A program made the position numbers and the translations under genes. Under the pieces are notes generated by a model. That model worked only from the letters and a program-made list of their open reading frames with translations, was not told where the DNA came from and searched no databases. Below, one piece after another: positions 33,415 through 47,804 of a stretch of DNA of 64,000 nucleotides (position 1 is the stretch's first letter; each line of letters starts with the position of its first letter). The DNA lies in contig JAIVEN010000019.1 of assembly GCA_026686845.1 (NCBI GenBank), positions 31,128,501 to 31,192,500 on the forward strand. Direction: 5' to 3'. This stretch comes from Adenanthera pavonina. Lineage: Eukaryota; Streptophyta; Magnoliopsida; Fabales; Fabaceae.

Positions 33415-34808
33415 ATGCTCATATATGCTTTAGTTTCTTGCTTCATCTTAGCTGGTTTCAACAAGCGTAATAACACTGACACAACAAATTCCAGAAACCA
33501 TTTTCAAAGCTTAGTTTACTTTCATTCACCAACCAAAATACCATTTTTGGCGTAGGCAAGCAAATTCAATCCCCTATGATGTTTAAAAGACGAAAGAAAA
33601 ATGACAAGACAAAAGTACCAGAGGTCATAGATAGAAAACGAAAAACTGCATAAGCAATTACCTCAAGACAACGCATCAATTTCATTTGGAAACTCATTAG
33701 ATTTTGATTCCTATCCAATTCCTTGGAATTTAGTTCTTTACTAATATAGAAATAAGAAGGGTATAAAAACCGTACCTTTAATTAAAAGCTCCGTTCAGAA
33801 GCTTTATTTCCCGCTCAAATCCTGCCAACTTGTCACTTGATAACCAACTAAACCAGAACGAAATTCCTCGGACCCCAAAGCAAAGGCTATCCCTTGCAGA
33901 ACCCTAAGTTGTCATCATAATCGACACAGGTTAATTAAAAGAGACCAAGCGAACCTCGAGCTTCTAATTTAATTCTCTTCGTGGTGATATTACAACAGTT
34001 ATATTACAATATTAAACCCACTGTCTGAATCGATTTTAATATATAAAATAAGGATGTATAATTGAACTTGGAGGCTGACATTGTTATTATATTTATATTA
34101 TGCGTGTCATTGCGTGATACTGATAGAGTCAAAGAATTCACAATAAGCTAAGGGCAGCATGTCATCGTCATAGTTCCACTACCCCTTATATTGCGCACCA
34201 GGTAGATATGGTGGGTGCATAGTTCGCACCCCTTTCAGCGATTGGATTACGTCATACACCGATTAGTCCAGTGGTCGGAGACTTTTGGGTCACCGGCGAC
34301 TGAAAGAGATAAGGGAGGGACCCAGAAGTAATCGGGGAGCTCGAGGGTTACGCGCGAGGCTCGCGCTTGGAATTTGGAAGATGCCGTTAATTGGATATGC
34401 CATTTTTTAAACCCACGTTACTAATTCGAGTCGATCACTATTTTTTTCTTTAAAAAAATTCAGAACATAACTTTTTTCTCTGATGTATGTTCCAATGAAT
34501 TTCCGATATATGAGAATTGTAAGGGTAAAAGAATCCATATCGATCTATATACTAATATAAAATTGATGCAGGCTGTGCTTTTTTTTTTTTTTTGGGGTGT
34601 AGATGCGGGTTGTGCTCTGAGAAACTATAAATCACACAAATGGCACGTTATTAAATTTAATAAAAAAATAGGACAAAAAATAGAATATTAAATAAATCAA
34701 ATATTAGAAATCAACTATTTCAAATAAAAATATTATTTATTAATAATAACTTCTTACAAAATTCTTATATATAAATCACAATAAATTATATTATTCAACT
34801 TTGTATAA
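33415..34808. other. Region upstream of the TGA gene
   Basis: It contains a GC-richer block at 34140-34390 without coding potential and otherwise AT-rich sequence. No gene was recognised. Confidence 0.4.
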
Positions 34809-34992
34809 TACTCGGTCTCAAATATAACAAAAAAAAACTACTTTATACATATCAATTTTGTTAGTTGAAATTAATGAAGAGTATTATTTAAATATCTTAT
34901 TTATTGCACCAAATATTTACACTTTTTTTAATATTTTGAACTTACATGGTCCTCTTAAAATTATTTTCGGATATTTGAGATTAGAGGAAGTA
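34809..34992. mobile_element. Stowaway-like MITE, copy 1 (184 bp)
   Basis: It is bounded by TA, with ends TACTCGGTCTCAAATATAAC and inverted GGATATTTGAGATTAGAGGAAGTA. These resemble the CTCCCTCC-type termini of Stowaway/mariner MITEs. Confidence 0.7.
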
Positions 34993-35359
34993 TTTATTTC
35001 ATTTTATTGGGTAAGTAAGAAAAAGGGTAATTAAGAGTTATGAAGCTTGCTACCAAAAAAAAAAGGGAGTTGTGAAGCTTGATTTAGTGTTGTTATATAG
35101 GGAGTCCTATATTAGTTTGGTTCTCTCGCTTGCTTGCTGACGTCCTTGAGAACTGAAATGGTTTGAATCCGATCCGAAGTTTAAGTCGCATGTCGTGAAA
35201 TGATGAGATGGCGCTACATTTACACGGACATTCCTCCACTCTAGAGAGAGTTTTCAGTTTTGATTGACTGGTGGCCACCTTTTTTTACAACGTAATAATT
35301 TTGTTCCGTCAATCTTAATTTCATTAATACATATAGTTAGAGAGCGAGTAATATTCACA

Positions 35360-36230
35360 CCCATTTTTTTCCACAATAGAAACAATTAATATATTAAAAA
35401 GCAACCCCAGTACAAAAAATACCAAAGCAAAGGAAACACCAATCCAACCATAAACATAATCCTACCCGACCTGGAACCAGACCCAACCTTGCACTTCGAC
35501 AGAACTCACTACCGGTGAGTAAGCAAGAGCCACCAACAAACACCTAACAAAACAACCCCATGAAAGAAACAAAGATGGAAATAAAAGCATAAACAGAGAT
35601 AGATAAGAAATAGAGGTAGGCCAACAGCAACACAAAAGCCAGACAAAACACACCACCCACCAAGCCGGGGTGCTAAAATGACGGAAGAAGCAATAACATC
35701 TTCAAAGGCGGGGATTGTGGTTTGATGAACCCTCTTTTCAGAACCATCTCTACTTCGAATCTGTCCAGACAAGAACAAGTTTCGTTTAGACTCCACACAC
35801 TAGGCATGCGGAAAGGTTGACCCCAACGGAGGATGACATGAACGGCCGGTCAAATCTCGAGAAGAATCCCATCTCCGCACTTCTAATATGAACCAACTGA
35901 TGAAGATTCTGATTGCACTCGACTCTTCAAGCACCAATACCCTAGCCAAATCATCTCTTCACAGCTGAAAATCATAGAGGGAGGAGCTCTCCATCTACCT
36001 TTAAACCCTAAAACACACTAGCACAACCCCTGACACCACACGAAGAGAAGGGAACGCACACACAGTAAGGGCACCTTCTCCATTAGCGAAAGGTAGGGAG
36101 AAAGGTGCCGAGAGGGCCAGAGTATAGATAAAGAAAAGTAAACCCACACGATGGCAAGGGTTTGGGCTCTCACTATACAGAGATAATTTGAACTCTCATG
36201 GGGAGAGTGATTTTAATATTCTGACTCAAT
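35360..36230 (-). other. Unidentified GC-richer block, possible retroelement fragment
   Basis: This block of about 870 bp contrasts with its AT-rich flanks. Its minus-strand frame at 35796-35509 encodes a hydrophobic, low-complexity tail without a known domain. The left end on the minus strand (TGTACTGGGGTTGC, then TTTTTAATATATTAATTG) recalls the 3' end of plant LINEs. No RT motif was found, so this is only a suggestion. Confidence 0.3.
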
Positions 36231-36600
36231 CAATCACATACAATATTATGAATACAACCGCCTAGTTCTAAGAGTGAAGATTGAGTAGAACATTACAGCC
36301 TTCACTATTTGTTCCAGTTACAGTGTGTTTGTGTGTGTTTTGATTTGTAAGAGCAAAGATTGAGTCCACTGTTCCCAACCTTGAGTGATTCGTTCGAGTT
36401 AATTTATGTATACCACTATACAAGGAGATTACATGCTTAATAATACTAAAATAAGAGTTTTAGCATTGTGAATAAATTTATGAAAAAAATCAAAATATGA
36501 TAGTCAAAACATTTTAAAATTAATATATCAATATATATATAATAAAATTCATTTCAAATCACACAAATCATTGACCAGAGTAAAACAAGTTTAGTTGATA

Positions 36601-36970
36601 TATTCCCTTCAATCTCAAATATAAAGCATTTTGTAAAGGGTTTGCATGATACAAAATAAAAGTCACCTCCTAGAGTTTCTGCACAATTAAATGTTTGATT
36701 TCCTAAAATTCCCTCTCATGAAATAAAGTATGAGAGAGAAATTTGGGATTCACAAGGATAAAAGTTAATAATTAATTAAGAGCAAATATAGAAAAAAAAA
36801 TATAGAAATTTGGGATTCACAAGGATAAAAGTTAATAATTAATTAAGAGCAAATATGGAAAAAAAACATATTTTGCTAAAAATTTAATTAGTTTAACTAA
36901 CTTTAACCACTTTTATTTATTTATATGAAATAAGAAATATAATGCTTTATATTTGAGACAGAAAAGAGTA
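36601..36970. mobile_element. Stowaway-like MITE, copy 2, with internal duplication
   Basis: The ends TATTCCCTTCAATCTCAAAT and inverted ATATTTGAGACAGAAAAGAGTA share the family terminus. Inside, a 67-bp segment starting GAAATTTGGGATTCAC is repeated in tandem (36738-36804, 36805-36871). Confidence 0.72.
36738..36871. repeat. 67-bp tandem duplication within the MITE
   Basis: Two nearly identical copies run from GAAATTTGGGATTCAC to AGAGCAAATAT. Confidence 0.9.
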
Positions 36971-38454
36971 ACAAATAATTAGAACAGTCCTTGTCCTCTC
37001 AACTTAACCAATGCAAAGGACTTTTGAATTATAAAATCTGTTTTGTTTTGACTTTGATGAGTCTCTAATATTTAACTCGTCTAAAATTATTTATTAAAAA
37101 AGACTTGCTGCCACTTAATTGTTTAAATTAAGTTAAAATAAAAATAAAAAGAGACATTTAAATTTTAATTAGTTGTATATATATTTATGTGAATAAAAGA
37201 GGAATGTGTAATTAAAAATAAAAGAAGAGACAATGAACAAGGAAGATATTGGCCTTTCAGATAATGTTGGGACGAGAATGACGATCAGACATTTTGGTTC
37301 CTCAACAACCCCAAAGGCCCCGCTCGCACACAACTTCATATTATATATAGCTAGCTGTCTGTATTATCTAATCTTCATGTTTATGTTGAAAAAGAATGTA
37401 TATGTTTGTACAGAATATATATAACATCATCTTTTGGTACTTGTTAGGTCGGCACATGCGATGCGAGCCTTCTTTGCTTCCTTTCCTCTTGAATTGGAAT
37501 CTGCTTATTGGCCAAAAAGAAAATGGGGAATCTGCGAAGCACTCGCTTTGCTTTTAGCCAAATTTGGATAAGCCAAACAATACTGTTGGGCGGCCTCCAT
37601 CATTTTCCTTCTTCACAATTCCCTTTCATTCTTCACTCCTCCTCTCTCTTTCACTGTTCATGCCCACTTTTGTCAATATTTTGACTTACCTTAATCTTAA
37701 CTAACTATAAATGTTTCCTAATACTTTAGTACAGAATTTGAGATAAATTATATTATTCCTAACTTGTAAATAATATGATTTATTATAAATTCTATATTTT
37801 ATTATTGCTCAATAAAAACTTAATGTATATTTTTTCCAATTTATAAGTAAGTATTTCAAAATCTATGCAAAATAAATTTCCTAATACATATTTCACAATA
37901 CAATTAATATATAAACTTGAGGATTATTAAAGAATTGAAGTCTTATATATAAAAGTAATTGGAAAAATAGATATATAAACTTATGATAATCTTAATCAAG
38001 TACCTTAAGTTATTTTTGTGATATAGACAGATATAAGCAATTGAGCATAAGCTTATATACAAAAGTCAACATAATATCATGGACTAACAGCCCTATGATT
38101 TAGCTACTCCATTTCAAAAAAAAAAAATGATGGACATGAACAGGTCTAGGCATAAGTAAACTCTCTTGAGTGCACCATTGAAGTGATCAGGTCAATGAAT
38201 AATGTATGTCGTTTTTTTTTTAATTTTCTCCTTTCCCTGGCCTTCATTTTCCATTTTCCCTCATTTTAAAATTTTCACCTTTATATCTTCATTTCAAATT
38301 TTAAATTAAATGTCAACAAATTTTTAAAAATTTCATAGACAATTTGTCTAACAAGATATGTTTTTTAGTATTAATATTATGTATTATATTTTTTTCATCT
38401 CTTATGTTACTTTCAAGTTATTATCTTTCATTGGGGTAAAAAAAAAAAAGTCTT
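36971..38454. other. Intergenic region before Copia-2
   Basis: AT-rich sequence with a short 63-codon open frame at 37233-37424 that shows no domain. A GC-richer patch near 37440-37680 lacks coding potential. Nothing was recognised. Confidence 0.4.
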
Positions 38455-38936
38455 TATCTCAGACATTGAGTTTGCGCGATACATAAATTGTAAGACGTGT
38501 TGCGAGAGAATTGCATACAATGTACAAATAATCGAAGAGGACACATGTTGAATAAAATAAGGTATGAGGCGTACCTTTAAGTATTCTCGGATGAACAATA
38601 AAACTCACACACGGTGTAGATTAGATCACTATAATAGAACATTCACATTGAATAATATCTCATACACTCACAAAGAGAATAGAGAAGAGAGGAAGAAAGC
38701 TTAGAAGAATTGTATATTTTCCAAGGGAATGAGCTCCTCTATTTATAGGTAGAGGATTGTATATTTTACAATCTCTACATTTATAAAAAGGATTCGATTC
38801 AATATTAAATTGTATCAAGAAAAGAGTATATGCTCAAATTATTCCTTTATTCCCTCATTAATATAAAAAAAACTAACGAGCTTTTGGAAAAAGCAATTGG
38901 CCCATCGAGGGCGGATTTTTTTCTTAACTAAGTCTA
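38455..38936 (-). repeat. Copia-2 3' LTR (approximate)
   Basis: On the minus strand it starts TATTAGACTTAG directly after the polypurine tract; the usual TG is TA here. A TATA-like stretch (CTATTTATAGG near 38735) lies inside. The far end is not fixed. Confidence 0.6.
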
Positions 38937-40079
38937 ATATCTCTCACTTGCGCTTTATGGGTCATCATGTATTTCTCTCTCTTCTTTCATACTTAGTGCT
39001 CTAACATGACTGCATGAGCTTGATATCTTTGTTTGATGATCTTGCACTAGGAATCCCATTACAAGACCAGCACAAGAATACATCTTATCATTTACTTATT
39101 TATAGGTTTATTTATTTATTACCTTGGATATCCTAGAGTTACCCATACACTTTCTCTTTACAGCATATCTTTTTTTTATAACCCTCTTTATGGTATATCT
39201 AATCCCTCTTAAGTCACTCATAATTTAGATTGCCTACTCATATGCTTAATATCCACACTTGTGAATTACACAAATGAATTCACAAGGGACATGTCTCAGA
39301 TATTAGCATAAATGTGTATTTCCAAGTAAATCTTCCTTTCCACAATTATTAATTAGATTTGGTTTGGCTACTTTCCCAGCATTAATTCTTTAGATCAAAT
39401 CAGTCATAACCATAGGACATATGCCAAAGCAGCAGACACCCTACCAAGTCCTTATGATAGTGTTAAAGTCTTAAGGGTGTCATGAAAGGATTTGTTCTTT
39501 TCTAGAACTCACACAGCTATGAAGTAGGGATCCATTCAACTAGCTTTCCTTGATTGCAGTTCTTAAAGCACATGCAATATAAATTGCATGTTACAATGTC
39601 TTACTCACTCTACGAGAGTATTTGTCAATTTACTTATTTTTTTGACACCATACAGACTTAAGTTATAAACACATACAATATCTAAACCTGAATTCTTTTC
39701 TCTACCCCACTTATGACATTCAATCGAGGAGAATTCATTGTCTAGCTATTGGCCTCATGAATGATGAGTGTCCATGATTTGATCCTTTTATTTATTTTAG
39801 GATCTTATCCCGACTTTCCTTTTGTCGAGGCAACAATTGTTTGATTTTACGATGCTTCCCTGTCAAAACTTTGCCTTTTGTTGCGTCTTTGGCTATCGTA
39901 ATATGTCTCATCTTCTTCGCTCCACATAAGCATCAAAGGCAGTTGCTCATATGAGAGAACCAACCTCCATAACTTGCACAACATACTTGATACTATATAT
40001 ATTTTTCACAAGAATTATCAATAAATAGAAAAGAACATTTATTTATCAGCAAAATTTTTCGATACATCATACCCTACGC

Positions 40080-43000
40080 ATCCCTATAGACTTCACTTGT
40101 TCAATGAATATGTCTTGGGGTATAGGTTTGACAAGGGATCAACAATCATTTCTCATGTAAGAATATATTGAACTATAACTTCCTTCTTTGCAATAGCATC
40201 CCTTATGAAATTATATTTCATATCTACGTGTTTGGTCTTACTGTGATATTTGGGATCATTTGTATAAGTTATGGCTGCCTGGCTATCATAGTTCAATAGA
40301 ATTAGACCTATTTCTCCACCTTTAATTTATAAATGTTCAAGGAACCTTTTCAGCCATATTGCCTCTTATACAGTAGCAAAACGTGTTATGAATTCTACTT
40401 TCATAGTTGACAATGCTATGCATGTCTATTTCTTGCTGCTTCAAGAAATTACTCTGTTACTCATCCAGAAAGTATACCCTGAAGTTGATTTTTGCTCATT
40501 TAGGTAACCACCCCAATCAGCATCGGAATAACCTTATAGGTTGAAATCACTTCCTTGGTAACACAGTGCATAGTCAATTGTTCCCTTTAAGTATCTTAGT
40601 ACTCTTTTCACAGCTTTCCAATGACCTTGGCCTGGATTTGACTAATATCGACTCACAAGTCTAACTGCATAATAAATATATGGTTTTGCACACATCATTA
40701 CATACATCAGACTTCCTACTGCACTTGAATATGGAACCTTTTTCATGAGCTCTTTTTCGGATTTTGTGTGAGGACACATCTCGCGACTTAGATTCTCATT
40801 CTTTGCCATTGGAGTATCCATGAGTTTGCAATCTTTCATGTTAAAACACTCAAAAATTTTCTTAATATATGCCTTCTGTGAAAGAGAGGGGAGTCTTTTT
40901 AAGCGATTTCTATTGATTTTGACTCCTAAAATATATTCTGCTTCACACATGTCTTTCATTTCAAAATTAAAGAATAACCAGTCCTTTATAATTTGAACTA
41001 TTCTCAGATTATTTCTTGCTAATAATATGTCATCCACATAAAGGGATAAAATGATGAAATTTCCTTCAAAATGTTTTACATAGACACAGTGGTCTTCACC
41101 TATCATTGTGAAGTCATATAAGGTTACTACTCTGTGAAACCTCAAGTACTATTGTCTAAATGATTGTTTAAGTCAATAAATGAACCTTTGGAGTTTGCAC
41201 ACTTTGCCCTCCATTCCATTTTCTATGAAACCTAATGGCTATTCCATGTAGATTTCTTCATCTAATTCTCCATTTAGGAAGGCGATTTTTACATAATGTA
41301 ATTCCAAGTCAAAACTTGCTACTATGCCTAGAATTAATTTGGTTGAATTGAAACACACAACAGGTAAAAAAGTATCTTCATAATCAATACATTTATGTTA
41401 TGTATACCCCTAAGCCACCAAGTGGGTTTTATATCTCTCGATTGACCCATCCACTTTTAGTTTGATTTTGAGAACCCATTTGCTCTTAATTACCTTATAG
41501 TCGTGTGGTAGGTTAACAAGTTCCCATACTTGGTTGGCCTTCATAGAATCCATTTATTCTTCCATTACTTTTTTTTTCAATTGTCCTTAGCGGGACCTAC
41601 TAGAACCTCTTAAACTGATTTGGGCTCTTCGTCATTCTATGGAATGATTATGAGTGCAACCCCTTCTATTTGGAATCATCTTTTGGGCACACTCTCTCTA
41701 TTATTTCTCCAAAGTGGGGTTGCTTGTACGATAACCTCTTGTTGTATAGGTGAAAATGCTTAATTCCTAATCGGGTCAGCTGGCTGAGGTACATTCACTT
41801 GTTCTTCATTTATTTGATCATTAATCTCATGAAGAGATTTTGAATGATCAACATCGCCCTTGCTAGGAAAGTTATCTTCTATGAATGTGACATCTCTAGA
41901 TTCAATCTCAATTACTGATCCATCTACATTTTCACCTATGAAGATGTAGCCTTTTAAATGTTATGAGTATCAGATAAAGATACATTTCTCCCCACGGGGT
42001 CCTAATTTCCTATATTTATGGGAAAATTCAAGAATATAGGTCACTAACCCCTAGGGTCTTGGGATACTTAAATTCGATTTGCGACTTGTCCACAATTCAT
42101 AAGGCATAGAAGTAGCTGATTTTGAAGGTACTCTTTTAAGTATAAGGGCTGTTGTTAGCAAAGCATCTCCCCATTACAAAATAGGTAGGTTTGCTTATGC
42201 TATCATGGACCTAACTATGTTAAGGAGAGTTTTATTTCTCCTTTCTACTACCCCATTTTGTTGTGGGGTTACAAGATCAATCAATTGTCTCGTTATGCCC
42301 TTCTATTCACAAAGCTGCCTGAACTGATCAAACAAATATTCACGACCTCAGTCAGTTCGTAAAATATTTATTTATTTTTTTATCTAATTTTTGACCATGT
42401 TAATGTGTTGTCTAAAGCATTCTAATGCTTCAGACTTATGTGAAATCAGATAAATGTACCAATATCATGAATAATCATCAATAAAAGTTATGAAATGCCA
42501 TGCTCCATGTCTTGCTTGTATACTTATCAGTCCACATACATCGGAATGAATTAATTACAATGGATATTTGGCTCTAGTTGTCTTTCCAAATGGTTTTTTG
42601 GTTGTTTTACCAGCTAGGCAATGTTCGCATAGGGATATTTCCATTTTAGATATATCATCTAGCATTCCTTCTTTAGCTAACTTAATTATTCTTTCTTGGC
42701 TAATATGACCTAATCTAGCATGCCATACATCACATTTAGAATTTGAAATATTCGAAACAATAAAGTAATCACTAGAATTAAAATCATCAGAAATATCCAA
42801 AATAAAGAAACTATCATAAATGAAACTGAGCCATAATATATGATCCTATTATTAACATCGAGAATACTATCATACAAATGTAAACTAAAACCATATTTGT
42901 CTAGAGAGATAATTGAGACAAGATTACATTGGATGTCAAGTACATAGAGCACATCATAAAGTGTTAAGATTCGGCCTCCACACAAAACTATTTTGCAATT

Positions 43001-44000
43001 TCTGATTCCTTTGATCTCAAATGTGACATTATTTACAACACAAAGCCACCTGCTTTTTGTTGGTAACTGACGATAATCTGTTAAATTGCCATGATCTCGA
43101 GTTATATGGTTTGTGGCCCTTGAGTCTACAATTCACAAAAGATGTATTTTTGTTAATAAAATGGTAGGGGAAACATAAGAATAATGCAAAGTTTTAGTAT
43201 CCAATAATACCTCTTTTTGCTCAGGGTAGTCTTTGGCATAATGTCTTTTTTTTCTGGTAAGCATAACATTTGACCTTCACTAGGTCAGATTTCTTCACAA
43301 GTTTCTTGCCCTTTTCTTGAAATTTTTCTTTGTTTTTCGGGAATTTGGCCCCCCCCTTCTTCTTCTTCTTCTTCTGAAACCCTTTGCCTTGCTTAGGCTT
43401 GAGCTTTGATGAACGTTTGGTGCTCTATGCATTACCATAGGATTTGGAAGCATCTATTCTTTCATTCTCGAGTTCAAGATGACATGCAACATCATCAAAA
43501 GTTATATTGTTCTCATTATGAGTCAAGTTTACTTTTATGTGCTCCCACCTAGTCGAAAGAGGCCTAATCACAGCTTGTACATGTTGTTCATGTGATAATT
43601 TATGCCCTACTTCCTTCAACTCATATATCATATTTGACATTTCCCACAAATGTTGCCTAATTGGGGCGTTGGGCCTCAATTTATGTGTCAAACTTAATAG
43701 TGAGTCTCTTAAGTTTGGTGGCAAAAGTGCCCCCAAAATTGTCCTTAAGAGCAATCCACATGGACTTAGCGGTGGGATGACGCTCGAATTCACACATGAT
43801 ATCATCTGTTATTACACTCAGTAAGGCGATTCAAGTGATGTTGTTCTTTCTCTTCCACGCAACATATGCCTCATACATGTATAGAAGAGAGGATAAATGT
43901 TCTTTAACTTAGGAGCGACGGCCTCTTCGAGTCGAGATTGTTGAGGTTCGATTGCGTCACCAATAACGCAAGTCCAATTAAGAAAAACTAATCTTGAAGC
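40080..44000 (-). pseudogene. Copia-2 gag-pol remains
   Basis: Recognisable pieces: a gag UBN2-type segment (HLWEMSNMIYELKEVGHKLS, frame 43805-43425); a GAG-pre-integrase segment with WHARLGHISQER and CEHCLAGKTTKKPFG (42800-42555); an RT palm with YVDDILLARNN (within 41145-40642) continuing to SSAVGSLMYVMMC; and RNase H pieces such as DPKYHSKTKHVD at about 40200. Frames between them are broken by many stops and shifts. A poly-C/TTC tract lies at 43346-43375. It is inactive. Confidence 0.88.
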
Positions 44001-44253
44001 ATATGTAGGCTGTAGCGTGGCATCTCATCTCATAATATATATTTTATTTATAAGAAATGATAAGTTCAAATTATTGTATAGAAGTAGTAGACGTTGGCGT
44101 CAATGGTGTGAATCAAAAGCAACAAAAATGATAGTGATGGGGCATCATTCACACGTTCGGACGACCCATTACTGATTTTGCATTATTCTATTCTCTTATG
44201 CGCGTTGGATTAAATAAACAATAAACGAAATGAAACGTCACGCAATGACACTC

Positions 44254-44293
<40 letters not shown>

Positions 44294-46807
44294 TTCTATT
44301 TGTGGTTTTATCCTCGAGTGCTATCTAGTGTAGGTTGTCACTAAGAATGGTTACTATAGCTTCTTTGGTTGTGTCGTATATTTTTGTAGATTCCGCAACG
44401 CAAGGGCCAAAATTAAAACGAAGGGAATAGCAAGAGAGATCGCCAACCACGTTGACCCATAGCGCATTGCATTCACTTAATGTTTTACAGGTACTAAAAA
44501 AACGAGATCAAACTGAAATTCATGGCTGCTTCGATGATGTCTTTCTCTTTGCGGCAGGAAATCTTCTTGGTATCAGTCACATCAAGCACCCCTGTTTTCC
44601 AGACACCAATATTACCCTACACAAACTTCCCTTTTTTCTTTTCTTGTAATTTTTATACTTACTCAACATCATTTAATTTATTTTTACTTAATCATCAATT
44701 TGTGATTTCGAATTTTAAATTTGTGGATTTTAATTTTATACATATAGTTACAGTCACGAAAAAATACGGAAAGTTACAATATTGTCATTGAAAAATATAA
44801 TTACGTGTCGCATAACTAAATTTAAGGTTTGTTCGTAACTATATTTTTGGATGGATTCATTGGCACAATCAACTATCTAATTTAAGTTTAAAAAGATTTG
44901 GTTTGATTATTCAACTTCATTGGAAAAAATACAAAAGGCTTTTTTTTTTTTTCCTTTGATGATTCTTCGTAAGAAAAGACAATTATATATTATCAATAAT
45001 CTGACAAGTAAGTGGTTAGTTCTATTCACGCTTAACATATGATTGATCAGTGAGGTTCTTAATCCTATTCCCACTAAAAATTTTTATATCCAGATTAGTG
45101 GGATGCCTAGTAGCCAAGACAAAAAATTGCCGCGCCATAATAATTTTCTAATCGAATAAAACAAACATAAACCTTATCATCCCCCCAAAAAAAAAAGTGA
45201 ATATGAAACGGATTCTATTATTATAATATTATCATTATCATTGGAGTGAAAAAAAGACCATAAAAAACGGTTATAAGTATTAACAATACCCTAGCTACTG
45301 AAAGTCGAACATGATATTGGCAAAAACATTGGCATAAAAAGGCCCAGTTACAATATTACATATCGATTTTATTTAAATATATAGATACTATTTTATTGTT
45401 GATTAATTATTGCGTAAATATATGATAAAGTTAAATATAAATAATTTGAGAACAGCTCGAGAGGAGTACCACGCAACTTCAAAAGATAGTTCACATTTCA
45501 CAAATGGGAAGACTGTTTGGAAATTGGGTCACCCATTATGCACTCATTATCCTGTAATGAAAGATGAAGATAATAAGATTACATCCAATTATCATGGCAT
45601 GATAAAAATGACACAGGAAATAAAGAATCTTTATAGATGCCAGCTGTGCCACCACGAAAGATACTCGACTGATGTGTCCCTTCAACAGAACAGAGTCACC
45701 CAACTACAAAAAGGATAATACTAACTACCCAAATACTCTGCCAATTTAAATTAACAGATGGAAACAAACTAATGAAGGTTCCTCCTTTTTTTTTTGGAGA
45801 CATTAATTGTTGGGCTTCTGTCCAACACTATAAACGGACCGCTCAGGAGCCCAATAGGATGACCAACCTTGGCCCACGTCCCAACATTAGCAAGCGGGGA
45901 GAACTGATGCAACCCTATCACAAGATTACGCACTCTAGCATCGCTCGTAATTCGTAAATGCATGTCTTCTCTCCAATCCACACGCAAGCGTGTATGTAAG
46001 AGAGAGAGAGATTTGTCTCTTTCTTTCTGATTTCTACTAAAAAATTTTGTGTAACTTTTTCTTTCTGATTTCTTGCGCAAATTACTTCGACAACTAATCA
46101 TGTATTAACTCGAAGTCACTGGAATTTTATCCTAAAAGAACTGAGATTACTGAATTATCACTATCCGATAATTCAAATTCCAGAATTCTTGTTCAAATAT
46201 ATATATATATTTGACTGCTTGAGTGAGCTTGACTAAAAATATAATCATTAAGCAGTGAATTTGACTAATTTTAAATGACTTTTTTTATACATGATTACAG
46301 CATAATTATTTGGAAAAAAAATTATATTCCTCGTACGAAAGAAAGCTTCACGTGGATGGTAGAAATGTGAACTACACAGCGAGCTTGTAATTGCAACGAG
46401 GACAAATTTCTATAGATGAGATGTTTAATCGCTTGTGCACGGGTCAATAAAGAGTATGTGAGAGCAATGTTTTTCCTACGAGATTTGGTACCAATTAAAA
46501 CATTAATATCACATTTTTTATTAGTTGATTATCATAACTTTGATTATTTTTTGATGTTAAACTTCTCCCATTAATTCCAGTTAAAGCTATATTTGCTAGT
46601 CAAGATCCCTTAATTACTCATTAGTGTTTTTTAAAACCATTCCAATTAAATTAACCCCTTAAATCTTGAGGTGATTATTTAATTAGATTAAGCATAAACC
46701 TAATGTGAACATCTAAAATTGATAGGTTAGAATACTCAATCACATATGGTTCCATTGAAACTCTAATCTAAGTTCCTTATTTCTAATCTCCTTTAAAACA
46801 CTAAAAT
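44001..46807. other. Intergenic region right of Copia-2
   Basis: It contains the ATT microsatellite, mostly AT-rich DNA, and two open frames of about 100 codons (45410-45718 plus, 45769-46101 minus) without a known domain. The block 45780-46090 is less AT-rich and ends in a GA run; it may be an old LTR fragment. No gene is claimed. Confidence 0.4.
44251..44295. repeat. ATT microsatellite
   Basis: About 14 uninterrupted ATT units. Confidence 0.95.
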
Positions 46808-47101
46808 TATTCCCATCGGTTTTTTATATAAATTACTTTTTAAAAAATTTCTATGGTCTCAAATATAAGTCACTTTACAAAAGTTTGTGAAATATTAATT
46901 ATTTTATTTCAAAAAATACCCTTCTTGAGAACTGTTTAAGAGAGCATTAATTGCTTTAAAAAATTTCAATATACTATAATATTAATTAGGGATAAAGATG
47001 GAAACCAAAATAAATATTAAATAATTTCATTAATGTAATTAATCTTTCTTAATTCCTATAAGATAGTTGAAAGTGATTTACATTAAGGATCGGAGGGATG
47101 A
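46808..47101. mobile_element. Stowaway-like MITE, copy 3
   Basis: The left end TATTCCCATCGGTTTTTTAT and right end TTAAGGATCGGAGGGAT are inverted copies of the CTCCCTCCGTC-type terminus. Confidence 0.6.
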
Positions 47102-47800
47102 GTCTCAATAAGATTTTTCATATTTTAAGATAATTAAATACACAAGTGAATTAACAAACATAATAATAATGCAATTAAAAGCATCATCAATTAATCCATA
47201 ATTAATTTATAAAGGTTTAGTTACACATAATGAATGTCCCTTATAAACAACATATACAGCAAACCAGCCACAAAAATATGTGAAAAAGAAGAGAAAGGAA
47301 AAGTGAAACTAATAATCAAAGTCGCAATTTCTTCCATGCCTCTGATCATTTGCATCCCAATGCCTCAATTTCCTTCCATTTGAGTCTCCAAGCTACCTCT
47401 TAGGTGCATAATACTGAAAAATGAAGAAACACCTGTGAAAACCCCTTCCAAACTTACAATAAGTTATGTTGTGCGTTTTTGGCTATGCAGGAATGTTGCA
47501 GCATTCAAACGCTGTGTTACACCATAAGTGAATAGTAATTTTTAAAAGAAAAATGCTGTAACCCAAATTCTTTGGACATTATTTAATTTGTATAAAACAA
47601 AAATGACTTCCTAATTTATATAAAAGTACCACAAACAGTATAAAAAAAGTACCACAAACAGTATAAAAAAATATACTAGTCATCAAATTCCGTGGACATT
47701 ATTTTTTCTTTGTTTATTTTATTTTCTACCATCTTCATTTTCCATTATCCAGCTTTTTTATTAATTTTACGTTAGAAAACAAAGCTTCTGTGGTAAATTA
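47102..47800. other. Intergenic AT-rich stretch
   Basis: It includes a short tandem copy (AAAGTACCACAAACAGTAT at about 47623 and 47646). No gene was recognised. Confidence 0.4.
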
Positions 47801-47804
47801 AGTG

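Larger units (their letters stand above)
38455..44000 (-). mobile_element. Copia-2 retrotransposon remnant (minus strand)
   Basis: On the minus strand the order is gag (about 44000-43390), integrase parts, RT and RNase H (to about 40080), a 1.1-kb non-coding stretch, a polypurine tract AAGTGAGAGA (about 38937-38950) and a 3' LTR (about 38936-38455). No matching LTR was found to the right of gag, so the 5' end appears truncated. It is related to Copia-3 at the right edge. Confidence 0.82.

Noticed and set aside
34255..34345. tRNA-like or SINE-like Pol III boxes (TAGTCCAGTGG and a CTCGAG-containing block)
   Set aside because: The B box is poor, the spacing is too long, no cloverleaf can be drawn and no A-rich tail or TSD is seen.
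45410..46101. Two frames of 102 and 110 codons
   Set aside because: No domain, no splice or promoter support and no family resemblance; left as intergenic.
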